Positions 1 through 10,139 of a stretch of DNA of 64,000 bases are shown piece after piece. The DNA is from Rhipidocladum racemiflorum (taxonomy: Eukaryota; Streptophyta; Magnoliopsida; Poales; Poaceae), in assembly GCA_036346355.1 (NCBI GenBank), contig CM070579.1:2976001-3040000 (forward strand), in the 5' to 3' direction. The position numbers and the translations under genes are program-made. The first letter of the stretch is position 1. Each line of letters opens with the position of its first letter. The notes beneath the pieces were generated by a model. It had not been told where the DNA came from and did no database searches. It saw only the letters and a list, made by a program, of their open reading frames with translations.

Positions 1-833
1 CATCGATGACATTCTGATTTACTCTAAATCGGAAGAGGAGCATGAGCGACACTTGAGGCTTGTGCTTTGAGTACGAGGGAATCAATTCTTTGCTAAGCTG
101 AAAAGTGCGAGTTCTGGATTTGAAGTGGGTTTTCTTGGCCACATCATCAATCCAGAGGGCATATCTGTAGATCCTAGCAAAGTCTCATGATTTTGGATTG
201 GAAGAGGCCTTCCAATGTCAAAGAGGTGCGTAGTTTCCTTGGGTTCGCTGGATACTATCGGCGTTTTGTGCAGGATTTCTCTATCATTGCCAAGCCACTT
301 TCTGGCCCGACTCGAGAAGGGGATGAAGTTCCAGTGGATCGCAGAGTGTGAGCACAAATTTTCTGCACTTTGAAGGAGAAGTTAGTGATCGCCTCTGTTC
401 TTACCCTTCCCGAACCGGGAAGCGCTTCACTGCTTATTACGATTCTTCTCGGTTGGGACTTGGTTGTGTGCTCATGCAAAATGGCAAGGTGATTGCTTAT
501 GCTTCGAGGCAGCTGAAAAAGCATGAGCAGAACTATCCCACCCATGATCTTGAGCTAGCCGCCGTGGTGTTTGCATTGAAGATATGGAGGCATTATTTGT
601 ACGGCGAATCTTGTGATATTTTTACTGATCACAAGAGCCTCAAGTACATCTTTACTCAGAAAGATTTGAACTTGAGGCAGAGGAGGTGGCTAGAGTTGAT
701 AAAGGATTATGACCTCACGATCCAGTATCATCCGGGGAAGGCAAATGTGGTGGCCGACGCTCTCAGTCGCAAGACAATGCCCCCTGTTGTTGATTGTCTT
801 GTTGCTGATTTTGAGCGTTTGGGAGTCTCCTAC
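1..833 (+). pseudogene. Element A pol, part 1: end of reverse transcriptase and RNase H
   Basis: Base 2 starts the codons for IDDILIYS, the RT catalytic motif in which the two aspartates bind metal. Stops and frame changes break the frame between about 65 and 350. From 348 an open frame encodes a Ty3-type RNase H: YYDSSRLGLGCVL, then YPTHDLELAAVVFALKIW, then TDHKSLKYIF, ending in NVVADALSR. The protein would copy retrotransposon RNA into DNA and degrade the RNA strand in cytoplasmic particles. The frame runs without a stop into the LTR of element B as far as 1355, so the apparent 335-residue protein is chimeric after residue 162. The element cannot act on its own because pol is split and frameshifted. 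Confidence 0.9.
829..833. repeat. Target site duplication of element B, left copy (CCTAC)
   Basis: CCTAC lies directly before the first base of the left LTR and recurs directly after the right LTR. A 5-bp duplication is usual for Ty3/gypsy integrases. Confidence 0.93.
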
Positions 834-1744
834 TGTCGGTGTTTCGTGCACCGGCAATACGATTTTATGGTCGGATGGGGTCGCGCGCTCCCTCTCCCCG
901 AATGGTCGACTCGTGGAGTCAGAAGATGTATACTGGTTCGGGCCGAATGTCCCTACTCCAGTTCGTGCGGTGTGGATGTATTGATCTTTGGGAGACGGAC
1001 AGGGGGTGTACAGGCGAGGCGGACGGTCGGCTGTCCGATCCCCTTGAGGTTTTCGCTAGGGAGTCGAGGCTACCTCGGAGACTGTTTTCCCTTTTTTCCG
1101 CGCCCCTCCCTCTCGGGCCCTGCCTTTCCTTATATAGACGGAGGAGGCAGTTTACACGGGAGTTGTGAAGACTATGAGGAGAGGGGTCTGCATGTCTTGA
1201 GGTCTGGTTTCTGTCTTGTCCGGCCAACCCCTGCCTGTCCCGAGGTAGGGTTGGTGGCTCTGTGGCGTACAGTTTTGTGTAATACTGTCAGGGTGGCGTG
1301 TTGCGTGGTGCTCTTGTCAGCCTTGGTGACTTTAATGGCGCTTGACTTTGCTTAGGCCTTGGGAGTGGGCGTACTCCTCTGCGGTGTGCCAGGCGACGGG
1401 ACGGGGGTTTGACTTCTTCGGTGGCTCTTCTGACAACCTTGGGAAGGAGCCGCCTACCCTGGTACGGATGTCAGGGGACGCTGCGCACAAGGCAGCTGCC
1501 TGACACCGGCGTGGGCCCTGCTGACTTGTGCGTGGGCGGAGCTTGAGCTTCGATATTAGGCGGCCGGCGTGCGCCGACCGCTTGGAACCAGAGTCCGCCG
1601 ACCGTCCGGGGTCGGCCCCGCACAGGTCGGGGCTCGTTCTTTGCGGCCCAAGTACCTTTCGGTGGTGCCGGACTTCCGTCGTGATAGGTCAGCCCGTTCG
1701 TGCTTCCGGGCTGATGGGGGTACCCATGGTATGGGTACTCGTCA
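834..1744 (-). repeat. Element B 3' LTR
   Basis: This 911-bp LTR is downstream of pol relative to element B. I found two differences from the other copy, both C/T: near 1360 (CTTGGG against CTCGGG at 14524) and near 1508 (CACCGG against CACTGG near 14672). On the minus strand a TATATAAGG box lies at 1128-1136. Confidence 0.95.
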
Positions 1745-2440
1745 AGAGCCTCGAGCCCCGGAGCGGATCGGAGAGCCGCTCGGGGGTTTAACCTGGGCGG
1801 CGATAACCGTCGACCCGGAGGTCGGTGTGGCTGCCTGGAAGCCGCGCCAGCCTAGAAAAGAGCCCGGTGCGGCGAAGCGCACCCGGCAGGTGAAGCCTCG
1901 AGCCCCCGAGCGGTCGTGAGCCGGTCGGGGTTTACCTGGCCGAAAAAGTGGCCACGGACCACGAGGTCGGCGACGCTTTGGTCGGGGGCCGCTTGTCGGT
2001 CAAGCCTGCTCAAAGAGCCCGGTGCAAGGCGAGCGCACCGTGGGCGAGTTCTCCGAGCCCCAGCGGTCGGGGAGCCGGTCGGGGTTTACCCGGCCATGGT
2101 GGTCGTCGACCCGAGGTCGGCGGTGTCTAGGTCGGCGGATCGCTTGGGAGTCGCGCCACTGAAAGAGCCCGGTGGCAAGTGGCCCGGTGGTGTAGTTTTG
2201 AGCCCCCGAGCGGGTCAGGGAGCCGGTCGGGGGTTTCCCTGGTCGAAAAGTGGCCGCGGATCCTGAGGACGGCGACGCCTTTGGTCGGGGCCGCCGCTTG
2301 TCGGTCAAGCCCGTCCAAAGAGCCCGGGTGCGCGCGAGCGCACCCGGTGGGCGTAGCCCCCGAGCCCCCGAGCGGGTCGGGGAGCCGGTCGGGGTTTTAC
2401 CCGGTCGGATTCTGGCAGGCCACGGTGTACGTGGGTCCTT
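1745..2440. repeat. GC-rich minisatellite beside the 3' LTR of element B
   Basis: About five imperfect tandem units of roughly 145-162 bp. The marker GAGCCGGTCGGGG or a close variant begins at 1773, 1918, 2072, 2220 and 2382. Each unit also holds an AGAGCCCGGTG-like block, near 1858, 2013, 2163 and 2318. The array lies between the antisense gene and the 3' LTR, in the element's 3' untranslated region. Open frames crossing it come from its GC richness and repetition and are not credible genes. Hypervariable tandem repeats in this position are known from Tat-type elements. Confidence 0.85.
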
Positions 2441-3173
2441 AGAATCAGGTGAGCGGACGCGCGTTTACCTTCGTCGGTTTGAACGCCGTGCTCGTGCGAG
2501 CTACTATCGGGTGATCCGAGTGGAACCTTGGCGATCCCCCTCGAGGGGGTTCGTTTCCAAGCGGACGTAGCTCCCGGCGTGGGCGTCCGACCCGCTGGGG
2601 GGCGTTCCATAAAAACCTTTCCTTACTCGATCCCGTGTCGGACTGCCGGGTCGTCCGCCGACCCGAGGCGGGCCGGCCGCTACTCATCGATGAGTTCCGC
2701 GGAGAGTGTGAGGTATGGTCTCGACGCGAGTCACGATGATTGGTTCGTCGCCCGACCCAGCGGAGGCCCTGCAGGGCTCACTGCGACTCGCCCTCGCTCT
2801 TTTACGTCTTTGGGGCGGCTTTCGTTCGGTTTGGGTCGGCCTTCGTAACCCACCGCACGGTGCCGGGCCTCGGGTGCGAGCCTATAGGCGGCTTACTCTC
2901 CCGAGGCCGGGCGGCCCAGTGGGCCGTTTGCATACCTTTCCCGGCGCGGGGCGCCTTGGCCCATCGTAACCGGCGAGGCTCGCGATGCTGTGCGGCGCGC
3001 GGCGCGAGGCGGCCATCCTGTCGGAGCAGTTAATGCGCAGTGGGATTTAAATGGACTGCGGCACGTTACCGGGGAAACGGGCGAGGCGGCAGGCGGACGG
3101 TTTGCGACCGCGTCGATTCGCGCGAGGAGGCGTCGATTTCGGCGCGGAGGCGCGTCTGTTCCCGCCTGGAGCC
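2441..3173. other. GC-rich 3' untranslated region of element B, no gene seen
   Basis: GC-rich sequence between the minisatellite and the TATA box of the antisense gene. Several overlapping open frames exist on both strands, but none shows a recognisable domain. It probably includes the upstream promoter region of the plus-strand gene. Confidence 0.5.
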
Positions 3174-3180
3174 TATAAAG
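3174..3180 (+). promoter_or_regulatory. TATA box of the antisense gene in element B
   Basis: TATAAAG follows a GC-rich stretch and lies 143 bp before the ATG at 3323. The position suits a dedicated plus-strand promoter. The initiation site is not known. Confidence 0.55.
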
Positions 3181-5369
3181 GAAGGAGTGGGTGGCGTGGT
3201 AGGCGCCAAGCCTTCTGTTCGTGCGCTCTGCAAAAAAGGAAAAAGGGAGGAAGAAAACGAGGGAAGAAGAGGAGTCTCCTGCTCCGCCGCGTCGTCCCCT
3301 GCTTTCCTTCGCGCAATTGGAGATGTCGCTGTACCCGCATTCGGCCGTGGCGGGTCGCTATCTCGGTCTGGAGAGGAAGGAGTTCCTTCCTCCGCGGCCT
3401 GAGTCCGGCTGGCGAGTTCCGCCGACAGGGGACCGTGACCCCGAACTTGGGGACGGCGAGATAGTCTCGTTGGCGTCCTTCTACGAACGGGGCTTCGGAC
3501 TTCCACTCCACCCGTTCGTCCGGGGGTTGCTGCACTATTACGGGGGGGAGGTTCATCATCTGAACCCGAATGGAGTCCTCCACATTGCGGTCTTCATGAC
3601 GCTGTGTGAGGCCTTCCTGGGGATCGAACCCCACTGGGGGCTCTGGCGCCACTTCTTCTTCGCGAGGTCGTCATCGGACACCAGCCTTCTCCTCGAGCTC
3701 GATGATTCAATCTGCGCAACCACCGCAGCCGCTTCACGTCGACTTGAAGCTGCCGACGCCCAACCGGGGTGGCATAGCGAGTGGTTCTATGTCCGAACCT
3801 CGCAACAAAGGTGCCCCGGCCTTCAGTGGGAATCTTCCGAAGTCGCATCCTTGTTGGACCTGGGGCCCTGACAAGAAGGACCGGAAGAAGGTGGACGCGA
3901 TCCTTGAGAAGCTCGCGGACCTGAAGCGGCGGGGCCTGACAGGCAAGGTGGTCCTCAGCACGTTCATGGAGAGGCGCATCCAACCCTTCAAGGACCGGTT
4001 GCGCCCCATGTTTGAGTACATGGGGCCGACCGACCCTGCAAGGTCGTCGGAGCGGGAGCTTCCCTCGTCGGAGATCCTCGCGCGCGTGTCCGCAGTCTCC
4101 ATCACGGGAGACACCGAACCAGCGGGCGAGGCGCCTGCGCCGTTCTCGGCGCAGAATCCGCAGAACCTGGTACGTCTGACGGCTCCTGTTCGCTTTTGCT
4201 TTGCTCTGCTCCCTCGCCTCCTTACCCGAGCGTGCTCCCGTAGGGGCTCGGTGGACTGATCTCCCGTCCCTTGCTGCCGGGGGAAAAGGAGTTGAGGGCG
4301 GCCGTGGCGCTCGAAAAGGAGAAGGTGACGCCGCCTGCTAGCGGAAAAAGAGGCCACCAAGACTGGAAGAGGAAAGAGCGCTGGACCGAGCCAGCGTGGC
4401 GAGGAGGTCTCGAGGAGACCTCGGAAGAGACCTCGAGTGAGGGTGACGAGGAGTCGCTGTCGAGCGGGGAGAAGTTGCCGGGGCGACGCGGCACGCGACG
4501 CGGGTCCTAGTCGCGGGGCCGGCGACCGCGGCTCCTCCGAAGAGACCGCGGGCGCAGGTTTTATCCTGCGGAAGCGCGGGTCCCGGTCGCCTCCTCGCGG
4601 GGGTCCGGCAAAGAGGGCACGTCAAGTGCCGGTTGTTCGCTCCTCCCGGTAAGCGACTTGCGCAATTCCTCTGGTGCTGACTTCTTCTGCAATTCCTGAC
4701 CGACCGCCGTACGCAGGGGCCTCACCAGTGCTGGGAGGGCGCTGAGCCCTACTTCGGTGGTGAGGAATCGCCCCCTCCCGTCCGCGGGGCGCGTGGTGGT
4801 TGTCGGGAGGGGGGATCGTTCGGATGCGCTCCCCGCGGTAGGGCCCGTTGGCGAGGGGACGCTGCCCGAGGGGGACGCATCTGGGCCGCTGCCGGATGTG
4901 AGCGCGCGGGCAGAAGCCCCGTCGGGCGTGCTTCCGCCGTCTGCCGACCGATGAGGCCGGCGAGCTCTGCCGTCCCCGCTTCCCCGTCGCCGCGTGCGGA
5001 GGTCAGCGCGAGCCCGCTGTCGGGGAACATCGGGATTCGCGTCGTTGCAACGCCGGCGGACGAGATCCGCCACCCCCGCCGCCGGTCGCCGCCGCCTTCG
5101 GGCGGTCCGAGTGTCGCCGATGGCGCGACAACCGATCCGCCGCAGCGCCGTCGGCGGGGAAATCAAGTCGAAGCGATGCGCGATCGCCACCGACTTGGCC
5201 CGGTCTGACCGGCCGGGGCCCGCTCGTTTCCGACGACGACGCAGAACGTGCGGATTGGGACGCTCTGGAGGATGACATGGGAAGGATCCACGCCGAACTT
5301 ACCCTTGTCGTTGACGCCGCGTCCAAGGCGAGGAAGTCCATTGCTGAGGGGTCCCGCTCGGCCAGACTG

Positions 5370-5411
5370 GTAAGTTTGTCGGGGATTTTTCTTGTGCATC
5401 TTCTTGTCCAG
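5370..5411 (+). other. Possible short intron or deleted intron in the antisense gene
   Basis: GTAAGT at 5370 and TTCTTGTCCAG ending at 5411 look like splice sites. At 42 bp the interval is shorter than normal plant introns, so it may be a partly deleted intron or a coincidence. Confidence 0.35.
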
Positions 5412-5907
5412 GAAAAGGAGACTGACCGGGCGGGTACCTGCAGCGCTTGACATCCCGAGCGGTGGGCAAGTCAAAGTTCCTCCGGCACTTGCACAGCCGG
5501 GGGAGTGCCATAGGGCAGGAGCTGCTCGACGCTCGGAGGGCGCTTGCCGCTGAGCAAGGAAGGGCCGCCTCGGCGGGTCAGCGGCTGGGGGAGGTCGCTG
5601 AAGCCTTGCGGGAGGCTCAGCGACGTGCGGAGTCGTTGGCCACCGAGGGAGAGAGGGCCAGGTCGTCCCTGGCGGATGCTGAAGCGGCCAAGACTTCCGC
5701 GATCGGGCGGCGTCCGCCGGCGTGAGGCCGTCCTCTATCGGGAGGAATGCGAGTCGACCACAGGAGGCCGATCAACCAGCGCCGAGCGGGATCTCGCTCG
5801 GGGTGAGCTCGTGACGATGAAGGAGCTTGCCGACCGCGCTACGGCCGATCGGGAAGCGCGTGCCAAGGCCGAGGAGGAACTTCGCGCCAAGGAGGCTTCC
5901 GTGGCTG

Positions 5908-5974
5908 GTGAGTAGCTTAGTCTTCCGGGGGTCACTGCGGCGAGCGTCCCCTGACGTTGTTTTCGTCCCTGCAG
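5908..5974 (+). other. Predicted GT-AG intron in the antisense gene
   Basis: The donor GTGAGT at 5908 follows the coiled-coil codons ending KEASVA. The acceptor CCCTGCAG ends at 5974, after which the coiled coil resumes with DLRKNLTDALESR. The 67-bp interval has plus-strand splice signals, which supports transcription antisense to gag-pol. Confidence 0.65.
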
Positions 5975-6450
5975 ATCTGCGAAAAAACCTTACCGACGCG
6001 CTGGAGTCGCGAAGGGCGGCAGTGGAGGCACGAGACGCGGCGGTCGAGTCACGCGACTCGGCCCTTTTGAGTAAGCGGCTGGCGGAGACGGACGCGGCCG
6101 ACACGACGGCCCAGCTGACGATCCTCCACGTGGGCGTCCAGGCTGTCTGTGACCGGCTGTTCGGGCTTACTCCGGGCCCCAGCGCCATCCCCGCCATGCT
6201 TGGGTGGATCCCTGAGCGCGTCGAGGCGTCGGTGCGGGAAGCGGCGGTGCTTGGCGCTTCTTCGGCCCTGGTCAACACCGTCTCTTATTACGACGGCGTC
6301 GACCTTGAGGCGGTCGGGAGCGGCGTCGCTGCTGACCGAAGCGATGAAGAGGTTGACGCGTTCATGGCCCGGGTCGATCCGTGTGCCCAAGAGATTGCCG
6401 GCCGGATCTCGCCGCGCGAAATTCTCCGTCGAAAGGGGGAGGAGGATTAG

Positions 6451-7447
6451 TTTTTTCTTCCGTTTGCTTTTTTGGCAATGTATGTGATGAACAGAATTGC
6501 CCTAGTCGAGCTCGACGCCGGGCTGTTTTTAAGTTACTCTGCCCGTCTATCCCGTGTTTCTTTTATGAATTTGGGCAATTTTTCAACCGTAGCTACGGGG
6601 GTCCACAGGGGTGCCCTGAGAGCGTAGGCGTTGCACCAGATTCATGCGAAGAGGACATGGGGGAGGGCGAGCTGCCTCGAGCGATTGCTTGGTGAAGGAG
6701 GTGTTGGAGTCGAACCACCTCCTTCGCGAAGCTTTGGCGGGTTGAAATCTAACGTGCTCCGACCGCTCGTAGTGTTTCTTGCTCGGGGGGCTTGTTTCCC
6801 TCCGCAGAGTGCTACTTCGAAGCCGTAGCCGCGGGGGCGTAGGCCGTAGTACTTTGAGCCGAGGGAAATAGTCGCGAGGTAGATAGCTCGGTCGGTCGGA
6901 GTGCGGCTTAGGTTAGCGACCCGCACGTTTTTAAAAGATGGTCGGGTTGGGCCGCTGGGGCGTAAGTCGTAGCACTCGTCAACCTATATCGAAAGGCTCC
7001 ATCCGACCGCCGCTCGGCCCTTCGCTCAGGTAGCCTCCTTTTTGCACAAAGTGCTACTTCGGAACCGTAGCCGCTGGGGCGTGGGCCGTAGCATTTTGGT
7101 TTTGAGGAGGTTACTTTAGGAGGGGAGCTCGGTCGGAGTGGTAACCGGTTATCGATTTAAGTCGCCGGCCCCCGAGGTCATGCAGCCCCCGAGTGGTGCG
7201 TGGGGACTGAGGGTGCAGTCGCCACGCGCCGCTTGAGTTCGTGGTGGGTGTGCGATTTTTTCCGAAAAGGAATTTTCTGCTTTCGGAGATAAGGGTGGAT
7301 TAACTCGCCTTGAGGACCGCGCTGATTTTGGAGCTGACGCTGGGCGCTTCGTCTTCTGCGCCGTCGCGTGACCCCAAGGCGCTTCGTCTTCTGCTCCTCT
7401 CGTACTGCCTTGGCGACTTGGGGCGCTTTATCTTCCGCGCCGCGGGT
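6451..7447. repeat. Non-coding spacer of element B with diverged direct repeats
   Basis: No coding region recognised. A block of about 48 bp starting AGTGCTACTTCGAAGCCG occurs at 6808-6855 and again, diverged, at 7050-7096. A shorter related piece lies at about 6946-6980. These fit an untranslated region that has grown by local duplication, as at 1745-2440. Confidence 0.6.
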
Positions 7448-7455
7448 TATAAAAG
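7448..7455 (+). promoter_or_regulatory. TATA box before the small antisense ORF of element B
   Basis: TATAAAAG in a GC-rich setting lies 42 bp upstream of ATG 7490. It is a good plant TATA consensus on the plus strand, opposite to pol. Confidence 0.5.
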
Positions 7456-7489
7456 GAGAGGCGCCAAGGCGCCTGTTGCTCCATGCGCC

Positions 7490-7666
7490 ATGGCGGACCA
7501 TAATGCTCAGCTTCGCGAGGAGGTGGTTGCCCATCAGGCCTGGTTGCGGGAGGTGGCGGATGCTGAAGCCGCGGCTGTTCGTGAGGACGCGCGGCGAGTC
7601 GGCGTCCTCGTCGTCGGCGTTCCTCGGCTTCGAGAAGTGAGGGCGCCACTATTGCGGCGGTGGTAG
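7490..7666 (+). CDS. Small antisense ORF of element B, unknown function
   Basis: A 58-residue frame starting MADHNAQLREEVVAHQAW and continuing with an Ala/Glu/Arg-rich helical stretch that could form a coiled coil. The ATG has an A/G-rich Kozak-like context (GCCATGGCG). A TATA box sits just upstream and the sequence turns AT-rich after about 7750. I do not recognise the family. It could be a shortened second antisense gene, or the 5' exon of one whose remainder was deleted. No pol homology is expected in this direction. Confidence 0.4.
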   Translation: MADHNAQLREEVVAHQAWLREVADAEAAAVREDARRVGVLVVGVPRLREVRAPLLRRW

Positions 7667-8010
7667 AGGCACGCCGCATGGAGCTCTACCGCAGTGGCGC
7701 GCACCAAGATCGCGATGGGCGGTTCGCCCTTGGTTGGGGCGATGTTCCTCCATAAATAAATAAAGTGTTCGGTTTCCCTTTCGCTTTCGCTTCTTCTCTT
7801 TTTGTGTTGAGATCTAGCCCTCGCTCTTTCGTGACGTGATCGAAGGAGGACAGCCGGGACCTCTCGCTGGGGCGGGGTCGCAGTGCTCATGATCAGCAAA
7901 ACGAGAGAGGTTCGAGAGAGAGAAAAAACCACTTGGTCGGTCGTCCGACTGCTGCAGCTTTCTTTGCTCGAGTGTTTTTTCGTATGGTACAAAGAGAGGA
8001 GAGAGGCCGA
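7667..8010. other. Spacer between the small antisense ORF and the end of element B pol
   Basis: No gene seen. It lies between two convergent coding regions, the plus-strand ORF ending at 7666 and minus-strand pol ending at 8011. Near 7750-7765 it contains AATAAATAAATAAAG, a plausible poly(A) signal region for the plus-strand ORF. Confidence 0.45.
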
Positions 8011-9254
8011 CTATGGATAGAACCTTCTCAGCTTCTCTATGTTCCAGGCGTTTGTCACGAGATTCCCTTCGGTGTCTTTGAGGCGGAAAGTGCCGGGTCG
8101 GAGGACTTCCGCGATGGTGAAAGGGCCCTCCCAAGGTGGGGAGAGCTTGTGCCTGTCCTTCGCGGACTGGACTTGGCGTAGCACTAAGTCGCCGATTTCG
8201 AACGAGCGGCCGCGGACCCGTCGGCTGTGGTAGCGACGCAGCGCCTGCTGATACTTTGCCGACCGTAGGACCGCGACGTCTCGAGCTTCGTCGAGTCGGT
8301 CGAGGTTATCTTGTTGTTCCTCGACTGCCCGTGCGTTGTTGTAGTTCTGCACCCTTGGTGCGCCGTACTCAAGGTCGGTCGGGAGGACAGCTTCCGCCCC
8401 GAACACCAAGAAAAAAGGAGTGAACCCGGTCGACCGGGTTGGCGTGGTTCGCAGACTCCAAAGCACGGGCGGTAGTTCGGCAGCCCATCGTCCCGCGAAT
8501 TTCTTCAGTCGGCTGAAGATTCGCGGCTTGAGTCCTTGGAGGATCATGCCGTTGGCTCGCTCTGTCCGTTGGCTCGGTGTGCATCGCCGCGATCGACTCG
8601 GATGTTGAAGTTGTCGCAGAACTCGAGGAACTCCCTTCCCGTGAACTGCGTCCCGTTGTCGGTGATGATGGAGTTGGGCACCCCAAACCGGTAGACAATG
8701 TCGCGGAAGAAACTTGCCGCCTGCGCTGATGTGATCTTCTGCAATGGCTTTGCTTCAATCCACTTTGTGAACTTGTCTACGGCGACAAGCAAGTGAGTGA
8801 AGACCCGTGGCGCCTTTCTGACGGGTCCGACCAGGTCGAGTCCCCAAACCGCGAAGGGCCATGTGACGGGGATCGTCTGCGAGGGCTTCTTGCGAGGAAG
8901 ATGCGTCTGCTGGCGAAGAATTGGCATCCTTCGCGAGTGCGGACAATCTGGTCGACCGCTACGGCGGTCGGCCAAGAGAAACCTTGTCGGAAGGCCTTTC
9001 CTACCAGGGATCGCGCGCGCATGGTGCCCGCACACCCGTCATGGATGTCCCGCGAAGGTGCTTCCCTTGGTCGGAATGCACTTCTGAAGGATTCCGGACG
9101 GGCTCCTCTTGTAGAGGGCGCCCTCGATCAGGACGAATGACTTAGCCCGCCGAGCGAGGCGCCGAGCCTCGGTGGTATCGGCGGGGAGCGACCCGTTTGT
9201 CAATCGATCGACAAACGGTCGCCTCCAGTCGGTTTCGATGCTCAGGACGCCCAA
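8011..9254 (-). pseudogene. Element B pol: integrase, frameshifted
   Basis: Integrase inserts the cDNA into the genome. Reading from 9254 down, the linker LIEGALYKRSPSGILQKCIP leads into a damaged HHCC zinc region around 8900-9050. The catalytic core follows with VWGLDLVGP (first Asp), SIITDNGTQFTG (second Asp) and ANGQSE (Glu). A frameshift near 8545 moves to the frame with TRSTGFTPFFLVFGAEAVLP and the C-terminal domain, ending in WNIEKLRRFYP at 8011. The DDE residues are all visible but spread over different frames, so no intact enzyme is encoded as read. No chromodomain follows, unlike element A. Confidence 0.88.
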
Positions 9255-10078
9255 GTCCGACCCAGGCGGGGGGGCATCTGACCGAAGATCAGTGGGGCCA
9301 CCCGCCGTTGAAGTCGGGCGGCGCCAAGATTCGGATCCAACCGGATTGACGGGCTGCTGAGGTCGGAGACGAAGATTCCTGGGGGAACCGGCCCCTTCCC
9401 GGAGGCGAGGTTGGCGAGGGAGTCGGCTTCACCGTTATAGCGTCGGTAGCTATGATGGAGCTCGAAACCCTTGAACTTTTCCTCAAGCTTGCGGACCTCC
9501 AGGCAGTAGGCGGCCATCCGAGCGTCGCGGGGCTCGGTGGCTTTCATCACTTGATCGACGACCAGCTTGGAGTCGCCGCGAACGTTGAGACGTCGTGCGC
9601 CCAGGTCGGCGGCGATTCGCAGGCCGTTGACGAGGGCTTCGTACTCGGCGACATTGTTGGTGGCGTCGAAGAGTAGTCGTATGGCGTACCGGAGTTTGTT
9701 GCCGAGTGGGGAGATGATGACGACCCCCGCGCCGGCCCCGTTCTTGGTGTAAGACCCATCGAAGTACATCGTCCAGTACTCCGGGTCTTCGACCGCCGCA
9801 GGGACTTGCGCCTCGGTCCACTCGGCGACAAAGTCCGCCAAGACTTGGGACTTGATCGCCGTCCTGGGGACGTACGATATGTCGAGGCCGTTGAGCTCGA
9901 GAGCCCATTTGGCGATTCTTCCGGTAGCGTCGCGGTTGTGGACGACTTCTCCGAGCGGCGAGGAGGTTACCACGGAGATGGGGTGCCGATCGAAGTAGTG
10001 GGCAAGCTTCCTCTTGGCGATGAGGACCGAGTATAGCAACTTGCACTGGGGATATCGGACCTTTGTATCGGAGAGCAC
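9242..10078 (-). CDS. Element B pol: degenerate Ty3 RNase H followed by a second RNase H
   Basis: An open 278-residue stretch. Residues 1-90 (KVRYPQCKLLYSVLIAKRKL, VVHNRDATGRIAKWALEL) are the C-terminal half of the standard Ty3 RNase H, which lacks a usual active site. Residues about 100-235 form a complete second RNase H: MYFDGSYTKNGAG (Asp), VAEYEALVNGL (Glu), VRGDSKLVVDQV (Asp) and GEADSLANLAS (Asp). A second, cellular-type RNase H downstream of the first is a mark of the Tat lineage. It probably removes the RNA strand during reverse transcription. This is the best-preserved enzyme domain in the element. Confidence 0.88.
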   Translation of the reverse strand: MLSDTKVRYPQCKLLYSVLIAKRKLAHYFDRHPISVVTSSPLGEVVHNRDATGRIAKWALELNGLDISYVPRTAIKSQVLADFVAEWTEAQVPAAVEDPEYWTMYFDGSYTKNGAGAGVVIISPLGNKLRYAIRLLFDATNNVAEYEALVNGLRIAADLGARRLNVRGDSKLVVDQVMKATEPRDARMAAYCLEVRKLEEKFKGFELHHSYRRYNGEADSLANLASGKGPVPPGIFVSDLSSPSIRLDPNLGAARLQRRVAPLIFGQMPPRLGRTWAS

Positions 10079-10139
10079 CTACCGACGAAGTAGACTGGCC
10101 GTTGTACCTTGAGTTCACGGCCTTCCTCCGCTCGTTCCA

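Larger units (their letters stand above)
3323..6450 (+). pseudogene. Antisense extra gene of element B (putative gypsy-type transposon / Transposase_28-like), intron-containing, frameshifted
   Basis: This gene runs opposite to gag-pol. The ATG at 3323 starts MSLYPHSAV. The next 100 residues, with FYERGFGLPLHPFVRGLL and VLHIAVFMTLCEAFLGIEPHW, match the domain called putative gypsy-type transposon (PF04195), found in grass Tat elements. A frameshift near 3740-3810 moves the reading to the frame with DKKDRKKVDAILEKLADL up to about 4168, where a donor-like GTACGT follows. From 4170 to 5370 are Arg/Ser/Glu/Pro-rich low-complexity stretches in shifting frames. From 5447 come heptad-rich coiled coils, then a helical C-terminal region ending in REILRRKGEED at 6450. 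The molecular function is unknown; it is not a true transposase. Several breaks make it non-functional as read. Confidence 0.8.

Noticed and set aside
1528..3033. Overlapping GC-rich open frames on both strands
   Set aside because: They cross the LTR border and the minisatellite, have no domain, and are expected in GC-rich tandem repeats.
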